Part shown: in pieces, positions 47,561-56,697 of the stretch
How positions within the stretch are numbered: the stretch's first letter is position 1
Layout of the letters: the number at the start of each line of letters is the position of its first letter
NCBI GenBank assembly: GCA_958295885.1
Contig: OY282380.1
Coordinates: forward strand, 3,162,001 to 3,226,000
Source of the DNA: Arenicellales bacterium
Lineage (GTDB): Bacteria > Pseudomonadota > Gammaproteobacteria > Arenicellales > JAJDZL01
Direction: 5' to 3'
DNA length: 64,000 bases
Made by a program: the position numbers and the translations under genes
Notes under the pieces: generated by a model
Seen by the model: only the letters and a program-made list of their open reading frames with translations
Database searches by the model: none
What the model was told of the DNA's origin: nothing

Positions 47561-48787
47561 ATGAGCCAGTCTAACGGTAAATCTAAATTGACACAAAATA
47601 TTGAGCCGTCAGTTAGAAATTCTATTGATCGGTTTGTAGTTCTTGACTGTGAGACTACGGGGTTTGGGAAATTCGACAGAATATGCGAGATATCGTTGAT
47701 TACGCTTGACGCGAAGAGTTTCGAATGCGTTGAAGAATACGACACCATCGTAAATCCTGAACGCGACATGGGACCAGTTCATATACACGGAATAAGCGCT
47801 TCCGCAGCAGAGAACGCACCGGTTTTCAAAGAGATTGCCCCAGTTGTGGCGCGACGTTTAGACGGTGCAGTGCTCATCGCCCACAATCTGTCATTTGACG
47901 TAAACCGAATGCTTACCCAAGAATTCAATCGTCTGGACGGTTGGTTCAATATGGGAAATGGATTGTGCACACTGCGGGAGACTGGTGTCAGTCTCCCTAA
48001 GGCCTGCAAACGATTCGGAATTCCTCTGGAGCAGCAGCACCGAGCGCTTTGTGATGCCCGAGCCACTGCAGAACTTGCAAAACAACTCTTCAAATATGAT
48101 TCAGAATTATCCTGCTCATCTGCATATTTTTCGATCAGTGGCGAACCGAATCCTCGTACATTTCGTCGGGAAGCTGCCGGTCTGCCAGGGAATCCGATGT
48201 CACGCAAGATTTCCTATTTCCATTCACCGTGGAGAGACCAGCCGACCGGAATCTACAGATATGCTCTCAATCATGCGCTTGACGATGGTGTCATTGATCG
48301 TGCGGAACGACGAAAACTTAGTGCGTTGGCAAGCGAACTCGGGTTAACGCCTGAGGATGAGCGAGCGATTCGCAAATTGCATCTTGCATCAGTTATTGCG
48401 AGTGCTGAATACGACGGCGTCTTTTCGTCAATGGAACGGGATTACATTACGCGGCTCGCTAATACGCTAGGGATAGATTACCAGGATCTTCCCAAAGTAA
48501 CTGAACTCAACAGCACTGAAATTCTGGAAGTAGGAATGCACATCTGCTTTACCGGAAGCGTATGCATCAGCGGTGAAGTAATCAGCCGCGTAATACTGGA
48601 ACAGCGGGCTGTTCTCGCTGGCCTCAATCCAGTCAGTAATGTTACAAAAAAAGGATGTGATATCTTGGTATCCGCCGATGTTGCAAGTCAGTCGGGCAAA
48701 GCCCGTAAGGCCCGGTCGTATGACAAGCCGATCTTGAGCGTGGAGGAATTCCTACTCCAGCTGAGGGATCCATTGACCTCGAATTAG
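47561..48787 (+). CDS. DEDDh exonuclease with TerB-like and BRCT domains
   Basis: The 408-residue protein starts with a DnaQ-type 3'-5' exonuclease domain (about 23-180): Asp29 and Glu31 in VVLDCETTGFG, Asp in LIAHNLSFDVNRML, and the His/Asp pair in HRALCDARATAEL, so all DEDDh residues are present. A helical part (about 220-310) resembles a TerB-like domain (GVIDRAERRKLSALASELGL). The last ~85 residues (ICFTGSVCISGEVISRVIL, VTKKGCDILVSADV, SGKARKARSYDKPILSVEEFL) form a BRCT domain as in DNA ligase and RFC. Such fusions probably trim DNA during repair. The gene is monocistronic. Confidence 0.88.
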   Translation: MSQSNGKSKLTQNIEPSVRNSIDRFVVLDCETTGFGKFDRICEISLITLDAKSFECVEEYDTIVNPERDMGPVHIHGISASAAENAPVFKEIAPVVARRLDGAVLIAHNLSFDVNRMLTQEFNRLDGWFNMGNGLCTLRETGVSLPKACKRFGIPLEQQHRALCDARATAELAKQLFKYDSELSCSSAYFSISGEPNPRTFRREAAGLPGNPMSRKISYFHSPWRDQPTGIYRYALNHALDDGVIDRAERRKLSALASELGLTPEDERAIRKLHLASVIASAEYDGVFSSMERDYITRLANTLGIDYQDLPKVTELNSTEILEVGMHICFTGSVCISGEVISRVILEQRAVLAGLNPVSNVTKKGCDILVSADVASQSGKARKARSYDKPILSVEEFLLQLRDPLTSN

Positions 48788-50226
48788 ATAGGCTCGGCAG
48801 AACTGGCTGGAGGAATCCGGTCGAATTGCAACTGAACGAATCTTCAGCATCAAAATTCTACCTGTCCAGCAGCTATTTCCGTTGCGAACAAGCGATCTGA
48901 GCTGTTTCATTACGCCAATTAGCCGAAGGTTGCCGCTACTCCAGAGTCAAAGGAAAATTCTGGTTGTTTCAACTAAAAATAGGAAGGTTTCCTGCATTGC
49001 GTAGGTTGCTGGCATCAGCACAGCCGGTTGCCGTGCATAGCCGCCTTCACTCAACCCCAGCTAACGTTACATCTGAATAGGAGTTTAAAATGTACACTTG
49101 CCCATCATGAGTTTTGCTGGATGGTATTTTTATCTATTCGTAGGTCAGCTTAAGTTTCAATTCCAATTGTTGCATTGACTTTCAGACTTCTATACGGAGG
49201 CAGAATCAAATCAATGTTCAGAAGGCGAGAAAGGTTGTGATGATCAAAAAAAAGCGAACTTAGACTGTTTTCAAAACCAGTCGCAAAAATTCTAAACCAC
49301 AGTCTTGAAGTCCGCGAGAAAATAGAAAAACTAATAACTACTCACACCTATCTGATTCAGTCTTGACAGGCTGAATATCGCTGCTGTCGAATCAAACGGG
49401 CACAGGTGTTGTACTCCCAATTAATTCGTAGAATTAGTTCCAATTTCGAAATAAACCGAACCCGTCCTGAGCTGGTAGCCTTGCCGTAGAGCAGCCTTGA
49501 CCATACCAATGCCATTGACCGAACGTAATCAGCTAGGGCACCGCGGAAGACTTTCATGCGTCTTGTCAAAGGAACTTCATGCCCCGAACGTCAATGGACC
49601 GGCCCAAACACACCAAAATGAGAATCCCCGTGGACTGTTCTCGCCGAACAGCGTACTGAATATTCGGAAAATCGGCTAAATTCTCGAACCTGTTGGCTGA
49701 AAAATTTTCTTATTTCGGATTTGGGCCTAAGCAACATGTAATTCTGATTTTAGATTCCCATTTATTCGACCGCGAACATCAGTAGGAAGCACTGGCAGAA
49801 TCGGATGGTTTGTTTCGGGATGAGGAATAGGAGTAGCGGGAGGATTTTCGCACTCGTTTGGAGAAAGACATCGGGACTTGTCAGAAGAACGGCGCGAACT
49901 TTCGACTAGTATGTGCTGGTGATGTTTCGGGCCGTGTTGTTAGGAGTGATGCAAACCAATGACTGGCAATTCTAAGAATTCTTGGAGATCTCGCATGATG
50001 ATTAGGAAAGACCAGTTTTTTCCATTTCTCAAAGTGGAGAAATTGAATTGTAATTTTAAAAATTGAGAGAGTTTGCAACGGGCACGGCGAATTTGACGAT
50101 CAACGTGAGGAAGGGCGCATGAGTGAATCGAGCAATAAGCGATGGATTGAAAAAGCGTTGCCAGCGGATTGATGCAATTGTCGATTAAGTTTTACTTTGA
50201 CTCCATTTGAACGATTCGGAAACCCA
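48788..50226. other. Decayed 1.4-kb stretch at the edge of the AT-rich island
   Basis: No intact gene is supported. The segment 49046-49095 (CTTCACTCAACCCCA, GGAGTTTAA) matches the 3' end of the small frame at 53448-53594 in the opposite orientation, so a piece of that element was copied here. Short frames near 49357-49679 on both strands have no recognisable homology. Base composition becomes AT-richer from here to the end of the window. Confidence 0.4.
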
Positions 50227-50943
50227 TCAGTAACTGTCAATGGACTCACCGAAAAAATTTTCGTATATTTGCTCATCGAATTGGCGAATGACAATGATGT
50301 CCAATTTTGGAAAAGACACATTAAATTCTTCATCGTTGTCCATTGAGGTTGAAGCAGTAAATAATTTTTGAATTATCGGTCGATAATTGGTAGTAGGTGT
50401 AAACTCGTGAGTATCCTTATCTCGGTACCCGCTATAGAATGGGAGAATTGTAACAATAGAATTTTCACGATCAGAAAATTCAACGTGTGAGATCACTCCG
50501 ATATAGACTTTACGATTTCGAAGGGTAATTTGCAGAAGTTCGCTGTTTAGGAAGGAATAATAAATCAATATGTCTATTGTGTTTCCTTTCTGAAGTAAAA
50601 ATCTTCTATAGTCGTTTTCTTCGTCACGAATTTGATTGAAAATCGATGGTAAAGCAATCGACAGAAAGAACATTACCCAAATTGACAGATCGAACTCTAG
50701 GGGAAGGACTTGATTCAAAATCTCTTCTAGAGTATTCACAGAGTTTTCAAAACAGAAGTTAAATATATACACAACAAATGATGAGACCATTAGCAAAATA
50801 AATCCTGCAAATGTCGATTTCAGGATCACGTGATATCCAGAGTCCCATTGAATCGCGTAAATCAAATACTTCAGTCGGACAAGAAGCATATACCCGGCTA
50901 ACATTAGAAGAATTAGCGGTTCAAAGATATTGAATCCAGACAT
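50227..50943 (-). CDS. Three-helix membrane protein with soluble C-terminal domain
   Basis: From ATG 50943 the protein has 238 residues. Hydrophobic helices lie at about 8-26 (LILLMLAGYMLLVRL), 38-58 (FAGFILLMVSSFVVYIF) and 82-98 (WVMFFLSIALPSIF). The soluble part begins with a charged stretch (RDEENDYRRFLL) and contains LQITLRNRKVYIGVISHVEF and LPFYSGYRDKDTHEFTPTTNY. This barrel-like segment recurs in an uncharacterised family of island-borne membrane proteins. It lies 57 bp downstream of the small gene at 51000-51176 on the same strand, so the two may be one transcript. No enzymatic residues are evident. Confidence 0.6.
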   Translation of the reverse strand: MSGFNIFEPLILLMLAGYMLLVRLKYLIYAIQWDSGYHVILKSTFAGFILLMVSSFVVYIFNFCFENSVNTLEEILNQVLPLEFDLSIWVMFFLSIALPSIFNQIRDEENDYRRFLLQKGNTIDILIYYSFLNSELLQITLRNRKVYIGVISHVEFSDRENSIVTILPFYSGYRDKDTHEFTPTTNYRPIIQKLFTASTSMDNDEEFNVSFPKLDIIVIRQFDEQIYENFFGESIDSY

Positions 50944-50999
50944 CAAATTTTTTTTATCTAACTACACGCAATGTATTTAGAAATATTTGTGTAACTGCA

Positions 51000-51176
51000 T
51001 TAATTGCTGTTCGCAAACATTTTCTTCTCAATTCGTTCCAATCTCTTGAACTTTTTTTGCATTTCTTTTGACTTCAACACCATCGCCATGTCTATGCTCA
51101 CATCTCCATTTTTACGAATATGGATGTGCCTCGTATCAAAATTTTTGTTTTTCATCTCCCGTAATAGCTTATGCAT
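51000..51176 (-). CDS. Small basic protein of 58 residues
   Basis: ATG 51176 is preceded by GGAGGGAG about seven bases upstream, the best ribosome binding site in this island. The product begins MHKLLREMKNKNFDTRHIHI and continues RKNGDVSIDMAMVLKSKEMQ, then a Lys-rich helix (KKFKRLERIEKKM). It looks like a short beta segment followed by an amphipathic helix and has a high positive charge. It lies upstream of the membrane-protein gene with a 56-bp gap. The broken ATP-grasp gene is about 0.9 kb further upstream on the same strand. I do not recognise the family. Confidence 0.6.
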   Translation of the reverse strand: MHKLLREMKNKNFDTRHIHIRKNGDVSIDMAMVLKSKEMQKKFKRLERIEKKMFANSN

Positions 51177-52056
51177 AGTTTAACTCCCTCCAGTTTTTAT
51201 GTGTTCAGTGCAATTTACAATCACATTAGTTTCTTCCATATACTTCCATAATCTCTGAATATTTTTCCAATCTCGGAAATTCAAATGAACTCTACAGCAG
51301 AATAAATTGACATGCAAACCCTTTTGAATGTAGTGTTCAACCCAACAGGTTCAAATTAATATTTTAATAGGGCGTTTTTTCCTGTTCAAGGAATCTTTCG
51401 CAGATTTAGAGGGACAAGTGTCTCTAGGGGAAATTTTCTGAAATTAATGACACGATCTGTCATATTTGAATTTTCAAGATTTTCCAATTTTGAATACCGG
51501 GCCGACAATTGGTTCTTTTACATGGAATAAATCGTCATCTAAAGCCAAAATGCGTTTGACAGAATGGTTAAAAGGACAAAACTAGGGCATGGCACGCTAT
51601 TTTGCTGACAGCTACTATTCTCTTTGTGATTTATCAAAATCTCCGTAGATTTGGTACATCTGTAGTGTTTCGGCTTGAATGAAGAATTGTGAGATGGCAT
51701 TGAGACAATTAGCCTGAAAGCTGGCTGGCTTTTCAGTGACTTGGCATGTGATTCTGTGCATTACCATAATTCTAGCCACTGGAGATTGGATTCAAGACTC
51801 GAGATGTAATATGGTTCAGATAGGCGAAAAATTCCACAAAACATTGATCTTTGATAGAAAGTCAATTGGAACTTCCAATAATGCTTCCAATTTACAATCG
51901 CAGCTGTGAGTTTCACGAGTTACTTTCCTCAAAGATGACGGTACAGCATTCTGGAGGAGATAATTTCGCTTCATAACTAGGTTCGAATTCGTAACTACTC
52001 GCCCCCCCCCCCGAAGCGGGTAGACGAGTTTTTAGTAACTCTGAATGAGAATGATT
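51177..52056. other. AT-rich gap with an 11-base C-run
   Basis: No gene is supported. At 51997-52029 ACTCG plus a run of eleven C (52002-52012) can pair with CGGG and CGAGT, followed by TTTTTA, giving a terminator-like structure read on the plus strand. Otherwise the stretch is AT-rich with short frames only. Confidence 0.4.
51997..52034 (+). terminator. Terminator-like hairpin with poly-C arm
   Basis: The arms ACTCGCCC and GGGTAGACGAGT flank a C-run and a GAAG loop, and a five-base T-run follows. No plus-strand gene ends nearby, so it may belong to a lost gene. The homopolymer arm is also a likely site of slippage or of sequencing error. Confidence 0.35.
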
Positions 52057-52870
52057 TTACTTGGAATGATCAAGCATTTGCACAGCATTGCCGTTGAGTG
52101 CGATTTGCACCGCGGCTCCGAAAAAAACTTCTACGAACGCCTCTCGCATAGGAAAATCTAATTTTTCTTCAAGCCATGCCCATTTGTCAGTCGGGTTAAT
52201 TTGGAGGAAAACAAGTTTGCCATTTGGCATCCGTACGAAGTCAAACGCACCATAAATCAACCCGAGTTCTTTCAACATTCATCTACATAACTGCAATGGC
52301 GTGCGTCGAGACTGGAGACACTGTAATCCAGAACAATGTTAGTGTCTCTTCAATCAACAAGGGGTGTATCACTTTGAATGTCGGCTACATAGCAATGCCG
52401 GCCGATAAATTTGGGACGGACACATCCGAAACTCTGGGGATTTCTTCCTGTAGGAGTATCAGGCAGTAACGAAGGCTTTTTGTATCTAACGCTTCAATAT
52501 TCAGTCTGCGGGTATAGATTGAGTGACTGAAAAATCCGTCAAAGAACTTCCCATGGAATATCGGTTTACAAATTGTGCCTATTGCATTTCCCGAAGCGAA
52601 ATCGCGTATTTCATTTGCATCGGCAGAAACAAAAGTACGCGGGACTTGAAAGCCGAGAGCGGCGGCTATTTGCAACTGGTAAAGCTTGTGTTCGGCAACA
52701 GATACCTTGTCGATTGGATTGACCCAAAAATTTTTGGATCTAACATGAGCCCCATCGTTGGATGGTGTAATTCACCTTAAACATAGTGTCGCTCGGCCAT
52801 CGTAAGGTCTCCCTGTGGCGATCTGTGAATTGAGCGTCTGTACCAAACAGCAGCGTTCATGCTCAAATCA
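52057..52870 (-). pseudogene. ATP-grasp peptide maturase (MvdD/graspetide type), decayed
   Basis: On the minus strand, pieces in order match ATP-grasp ribosomal-peptide maturases. These are NAAVWYRRSIH, then GELHHPTMGLMLDPKIFWVNP and KVSVAEHKLYQLQIAAALGF with QVPRTFVSADANEIRDF. Then come GTICKPIF and TRRLNIEALDTKSLRYCLIL, the substrate strand LQEEIPRV, and after a frame change KELGLIYGAFDFVRMPNG with VFLQINPTDKWAWLEEKLDFP. The catalytic EINPxGQ motif is altered to QINPTDK. A stop and at least one frameshift kill the gene. Intact relatives link side chains of a precursor peptide into macrocycles with ATP. Confidence 0.75.
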
Positions 52871-53447
52871 ACCAATTTCGAATCCACTGAAATGTTTCGA
52901 ATGGTTCCTGAACAATTTTGTGCGAATGTAAAACCTGTTTGGGAAAGTTCTTCTGTATTTGATCTGAAGTAAGGTAGGCGACGTCTTATTGATTCTACGA
53001 TGAGATAGTCAGCAGTTTAATCTTGATCAGAAGTGAGAATTAGGAGCGTGGACTACCAAAATTTGTATGAAATGAAAGTCTAATTCATCGGTGCTCAAAT
53101 CAGATTCGATTGACGTTGAGTTACTGGGAAAATTTCGAATAAACGAAGTTATCTCGCTTTGGTCGGCACTTTCGCGGGTCTCAGTAAGCAGTGTCTCTCC
53201 AAATCGAGTTGACGGGTTAGCGAAGCTAGAAAGAACCAGTGCAATACCCGTCTCACGTTCCATCCAAAGCTGTAATTTTGAATCGTAGATGCAACCGCTT
53301 TTTGGCGAATTTTCGGATGGAACTTTTTTTACCTTTTAGGATAAATGGTTTCATACTTCAAATTCAATTGTTTAGGTCGAATGCAGTCTATTGTGCTAGA
53401 AATTGAAAGTGAACTGATTTGCAGGCCCCATAGGTCAGCAAATCTGA

Positions 53448-53594
53448 TTAAGCGCCAATTTTCACCTTAAACTCCTGTTCGGGTGCGACGTCAGTTGGGG
53501 TTGAGTGAAGGTGACCACGCTCGGCAGACAGCTGCGCGGTGCGCGTCAGTAGTTGTTCCCAGTTGGCAAAGCAGATGTAATCGTTTAGCGCCAT
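53448..53594 (-). CDS. Small frame with a copied 3' end
   Basis: ATG 53594 opens a 48-residue frame, MALNDYICFANWEQLLTRTA then QLSAERGHLHSTPTDVAPEQ and EFKVKIGA. The last third recurs in decayed form at 49046-49095. The frame is open further upstream, and the duplication of its end suggests a fragment of a larger, repeated gene, possibly from a mobile element. I cannot name the family. Confidence 0.3.
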   Translation of the reverse strand: MALNDYICFANWEQLLTRTAQLSAERGHLHSTPTDVAPEQEFKVKIGA

Positions 53595-53598
53595 CAGT

Positions 53599-54037
53599 GT
53601 TGTTGATTTCAATCCGTCAAATCAACTTCTGATGCAGAAATTAGAATTTGTGCTGTACGAACCAGATCGAATCACCACACTTTGGAATCCTCCCAAAAGG
53701 TAGATAATCTACAAGTGACAGGACATCAAATTGTAATTAGTGGGTTTAACCCGTACGCAGATACGAAATTCCAATTTCGTGTTCAGCGCGATAAGAATGA
53801 TGAAGAGTTAAATGACTAACTTTCGGTAAGTGAGTGAATCAAGAATTTTCTTCAGCGGATTTTCTACAATATGTTGGACATTAATACGGTGTACATTTAC
53901 CATTAGACGAACAGTTCAACTGATTGATTGTTTTGGTGTTCGGCAAAAACAACGATTAAACGATTCCGTCAAGGCTAATGAGAGCAATAATCGGTAGCAA
54001 ATCAGCGAAATAAATTGAATGTGTATTGTTTGAACCG
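53599..54037. other. Leader region of the hsdM operon
   Basis: This AT-rich stretch precedes the methylase operon and must hold its promoter. ACGAAATT (53763-53770) and AATTTCGT (53773-53780) form an 8-bp inverted repeat with a two-base centre, a plausible operator or small hairpin about 260 bp before the gene. No coding sequence is supported. Confidence 0.4.
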
Positions 54038-55555
54038 ATGATTGCCCAAGAAGTAAAACGCGATATTGACGCACTTTGGACTGAGATTCTTCAGGAAGCA
54101 GATGAAAGTCCGATTACGGTCTTTGAACAAATTTCTCTTCTAATGTATTCCCGAATTTTGGACATGAAAGAAACTACTGTCGAAATTCGTAGGAATTCTT
54201 CAGATAAGCCATTCCGGCGAAAATTCAGTAAAGATGAGCAACATCTTCGTTGGCAGAACTTAAGGCGCCTGCCAGAGGAAGAAATCATATCGTTCGTGCG
54301 AGACGGAGTTTTTCCTCATTTGAGATCAGATATGACAATTGGAACGGCATTTGCCGAACTTATGAAGGACGCTCAGTTCACAATAAACAAGCCAAGTCTT
54401 GCAGTTAATTTAATTGAAACAATCGAAAATCTACCTCTGACCGAAATCGGCGCAAGAAGCGACCTTTATGAATACTTGCTCCAAAACCTTACAAGAAGCA
54501 CTCGCAGTTTTATTACTCCAAAGCAGGTCATTCGCTTAATGGTAAACATTCTTGAACCAAAGCCAAGCGACACAATTTGCGATCCAGCGTGTGGTACCGG
54601 TGGATTTCTTTTAGGTGTGATGGACTACGTACGTCAAGACCACACCTTAAGAGATGGAAAAATTCAACTAACCGACCCCGAGAAAGAAGTCATTGAAAGT
54701 TCATTTTCAGGAAATGAACTTAAGGAATGCCGGGAACATTTTCGAGGAGACATGCTTCATGGGTTTGATGTTGATCCCACCGCGCTCCGCATTTCGGCAT
54801 TAAATATGGCACTGCACGGCGTTGACGAATTCGCAATTCACAATCAGGATACGCTTAATGTAAATTTTCCAGAACGGTTTCCTAAAGTCTTTTCGGAAGG
54901 GTTCGACATCATATTTTCAAACCCTCCTATCAATCAGAAAGTAAATTTAGACAACGTTCATAAGTCATTGTTACGACAGGTTGCGACAAGGAGCGCAGAG
55001 TTACTTTTTCTTGTATTGATTATTCGAATGCTAAAGTCGGGAGGAAGGTCAGCCGTCATAGTTTCCGACCGCGTACTGTTCAACTCATTCCGTACGTATT
55101 TGACAGTCAGGAAATTCCTAGTAGATCAGCATCAGCTAGAAGCTGTAATCTCTCTGCCGAGAAGTGGATATCCTCCCTATCACCGAATTCCAGCAGGCGT
55201 TCTAGTTTTCAAAAAAGACGGGCGTACAGATGATGTTTTCTTTTACGAAATAAAGGAAATTGAATCTTCTCCCGGCCACAAACACAAACCAATTGACGAG
55301 AATCAAATTTCGAAATGCATTGCCCGATGGCGAACACGCGACATAGCCAAAGATAAGGATCGTTCCAACAGAGGATTTTTTGTTCCGGTTGAGGAAATCA
55401 GACAGTCCGACTACGATATTTCATACAGTCGATATGCAGAACCAGTCGATGAGGAAGTTGATTATGAACAGCCAGATGAAATCTTGGAACGAATGAAAAT
55501 AATACAACGGGAAATTCAATCCAACCTGACTGAATTGACGGAGATGTTAAGATAA
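54038..55555 (+). CDS. hsdM: Type I-like N6-adenine DNA methylase subunit
   Basis: A 505-residue HsdM-type methylase. The N-terminal helical domain (MIAQEVKRDIDALWTEIL) is followed by TRSFITPKQVIRLMVNIL, SAM motif I DPACGTGGFLLGVMDY and FDVDPTALRISALNMALHG. The catalytic motif IV is SNPPI, where HsdM proteins usually have NPPF or NPPY, which may weaken base stacking. The C-terminus (EILERMKIIQREIQSNLTELTEML) is helical as for HsdS contact. No clear Shine-Dalgarno is seen, and a TTG at 54026 is an alternative start. It heads an operon with HsdS-like, ATPase and PLD-like genes. HsdR is absent. Confidence 0.88.
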   Translation: MIAQEVKRDIDALWTEILQEADESPITVFEQISLLMYSRILDMKETTVEIRRNSSDKPFRRKFSKDEQHLRWQNLRRLPEEEIISFVRDGVFPHLRSDMTIGTAFAELMKDAQFTINKPSLAVNLIETIENLPLTEIGARSDLYEYLLQNLTRSTRSFITPKQVIRLMVNILEPKPSDTICDPACGTGGFLLGVMDYVRQDHTLRDGKIQLTDPEKEVIESSFSGNELKECREHFRGDMLHGFDVDPTALRISALNMALHGVDEFAIHNQDTLNVNFPERFPKVFSEGFDIIFSNPPINQKVNLDNVHKSLLRQVATRSAELLFLVLIIRMLKSGGRSAVIVSDRVLFNSFRTYLTVRKFLVDQHQLEAVISLPRSGYPPYHRIPAGVLVFKKDGRTDDVFFYEIKEIESSPGHKHKPIDENQISKCIARWRTRDIAKDKDRSNRGFFVPVEEIRQSDYDISYSRYAEPVDEEVDYEQPDEILERMKIIQREIQSNLTELTEMLR

Positions 55556-56697
55556 AATTTTCTCAGAAATTCACAATTTCTCAAAATTCCAGACGAGCTG
55601 CTTCGTTAGGTTCCCAACAAGGACGATACCCGTTTTTCACTTCTAGAAAAAATGTTTTATTGAGGACCGATGTAGCTGACTGCAAAGGTCCAGCACTTGT
55701 ATTCAGCAGTCGCGGTTCCGCTTCAATAGAGTACGTTGAAAATCATTTCTCAGCCTCTAACGATTGTTATATTGCTATTCCAAAAAGTGGCAGAATTGAT
55801 GATGCCAAGTTCGCATATCATTATTTGAAATCACATATTCGACTGATTGAAAAGGGATTTCGGGGAATGGTAAATAATCGCCTACCTAAGGAATTTCTCG
55901 AGAGAATTGAACTGCCTGCAAACTATGAATCAGATTCATATAAAGAGTTGGCAAATTCAATCTTTGATAAAGGAGAAATTGCTCGTGCTAAACACGAGGA
56001 ATTTCAAACTATGGTGAATGCATTACATAGGTCAGTGTTCTTAGATACTTTTGGCGACCCTATGTCGAATCCTAAAAAATTTGAAGTTGAAAGAGTTGGA
56101 CTTCATTTAAGCAGGGAACGGTCACCGCCCATATATGGTTCTTTTAGGGCAATGCCAAATAGAATTGAATATGCTGCCAAAGGAATACCAGTATGGGGTG
56201 CTGATAATGTGCAATCCATTCGTTTCAATGACAGGATAAAGAAATTTGTGTCGGAAGAGAAGTACTATGAATTACACCGATTCAGAGTATGTTCTGGTGA
56301 TGTCCTGATCTCTCGAACGGAGACTGATTTTCGCATGTGCGTTGCCCGACCGAAAATTGAACATTCGATTATGGAGCCGTATCTTGTTCGGGTCACCTTA
56401 AATTCGAAATCGCTAACTGCCGAATACTTTGTTGCTCTCTTCTCTTTGTTTCCCAATCGAATTCGAACTCTGACAACTTACAAAAAACAGAGAACACCGT
56501 TTTATTTGAGTACGAAGGTAATACAGAGCATCGAAATTCCAATTCCTCCAATCTTGTTACAAGAAAAATACCGAAATCTCAGTGAAAAGATCGAAAATTT
56601 GACTCATCACTCCGATAGTCAATTCATTGAACTCAATGAATTATTGTCTAGTCTTGCTAATCGTGTTTTTCGGGGTGAGCTTAAGGAGAATTGGTGA
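55534..56697 (+). CDS. hsdS: Type I-like DNA specificity subunit, start unusual
   Basis: Two target-recognition domains are visible. The first covers ASLGSQQGRYPFFTSRKNVL, then RTDVADCKGPALVFSSRGSA with FSASNDCYIAIPKSG, ending with helix KGEIARAKHEEF. The second starts DTFGDPMSNPKKFEVERVGLH and includes GIPVWGADNVQSIRF and SGDVLISRTETD, with the closing helix ELNELLSSLANRVFRGEL. Conserved residues of the first domain start at about 55594, before the first TTG (55660), yet the frame upstream has no ATG, GTG or TTG and opens at an ATT (55534) inside the hsdM end. Either a rare start codon or a small frameshift at the overlap explains this. HsdS sets the DNA sequence methylated by HsdM. Confidence 0.82.
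   Translation: MDGDVKIKFSQKFTISQNSRRAASLGSQQGRYPFFTSRKNVLLRTDVADCKGPALVFSSRGSASIEYVENHFSASNDCYIAIPKSGRIDDAKFAYHYLKSHIRLIEKGFRGMVNNRLPKEFLERIELPANYESDSYKELANSIFDKGEIARAKHEEFQTMVNALHRSVFLDTFGDPMSNPKKFEVERVGLHLSRERSPPIYGSFRAMPNRIEYAAKGIPVWGADNVQSIRFNDRIKKFVSEEKYYELHRFRVCSGDVLISRTETDFRMCVARPKIEHSIMEPYLVRVTLNSKSLTAEYFVALFSLFPNRIRTLTTYKKQRTPFYLSTKVIQSIEIPIPPILLQEKYRNLSEKIENLTHHSDSQFIELNELLSSLANRVFRGELKENW

Noticed and set aside
54038..56697. A complete type I restriction-modification system
   Set aside because: No HsdR-like helicase-nuclease is present on either strand from 48.8 to 64 kb; the genes after hsdS are an ABC-type ATPase and a PLD-like protein.
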